DNA of 6,369 bases from Candidatus Hydrogenedentota bacterium (GTDB taxonomy: Bacteria; Hydrogenedentota; Hydrogenedentia; Hydrogenedentales; GCA-2746185), in NCBI GenBank assembly GCA_030123645.1, contig JASJYE010000153.1, positions 1 to 6,369 on the forward strand. Direction: 5' to 3'. Below the pieces are notes generated by a model. That model was not told the DNA's origin, searched no databases, and was given only the letters and a program-made list of their open reading frames with translations. Positions 6,343 to 6,369 of this stretch are shown here, one piece after another; within the stretch, counting starts at the first letter, position 1; each line of letters starts with the position of its first letter. Both the position numbers and the translations under genes were made by a program.

Positions 6343-6369
6343 CCCAACCGGTGGTTCCGGCCCAACCGG
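6343..6369. repeat. 9-bp direct repeat in the glnS leader
   Basis: CCCAACCGG occurs at 6343-6351 and again at 6361-6369, 18 bp start to start, about 55-80 bp upstream of the glnS ATG. The spacing is close to two helical turns, as might suit a protein-binding site, but the second copy ends at the window edge and chance is not excluded. Confidence 0.4.

Overview
The window looks like chromosomal DNA of a free-living bacterium with fairly GC-rich genes and AT-richer, repeat-bearing intergenic spacers. A discrete bacterial glutaminyl-tRNA synthetase, three divergent uroporphyrinogen-decarboxylase-fold (URO-D-like) proteins within about 4 kb, and 9-nt-periodic palindromic intergenic repeats together suggest an environmental lineage such as the PVC group, Hydrogenedentes or a similar uncultured phylum. 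That placement is inference from gene content; no rRNA or other marker in the window settles it.

Layout, left to right. 1-195 holds the start of a membrane protein resembling the N-terminus of the lysylphosphatidylglycerol synthase/flippase-like (UPF0104) family, which stops abruptly after two membrane segments. 379-1368 and 1451-2653 (+) are two tandem URO-D-like genes 82 bp apart, the second with a strong ribosome binding site. 2654-3359 is a 706-bp spacer without a credible gene. It holds a 9-nt tandem tract with a distant inverted partner, two imperfect palindromes of one repeat family, and two small hairpins. 3360-4409 (+) is a third URO-D-like gene with a GTG start directly behind an in-frame stop. 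4601-6289 (-) is glnS, convergent with that gene, and a 9-bp-stem hairpin sits across its stop codon. The right edge holds the glnS leader with a 9-bp direct repeat.

How the genes relate. The three URO-D-like proteins belong to three different branches of the fold and differ at the residues that bind zinc in methylcobamide:coenzyme M methyltransferases. One reads H-S-C, one H-Y-D, and one W-S-A. None carries the N-terminal RQAGR-type motif of true HemE, so a haem-synthesis role is unlikely. Methyl transfer or another decarboxylase/lyase-like reaction on an unknown substrate is possible, but no corrinoid protein, transporter or regulator is present to identify it. glnS is an unrelated housekeeping gene. 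I did not find a convincing new multi-gene system; the best leads are the paralogue set with diverging active sites and the repeat-dense spacer.
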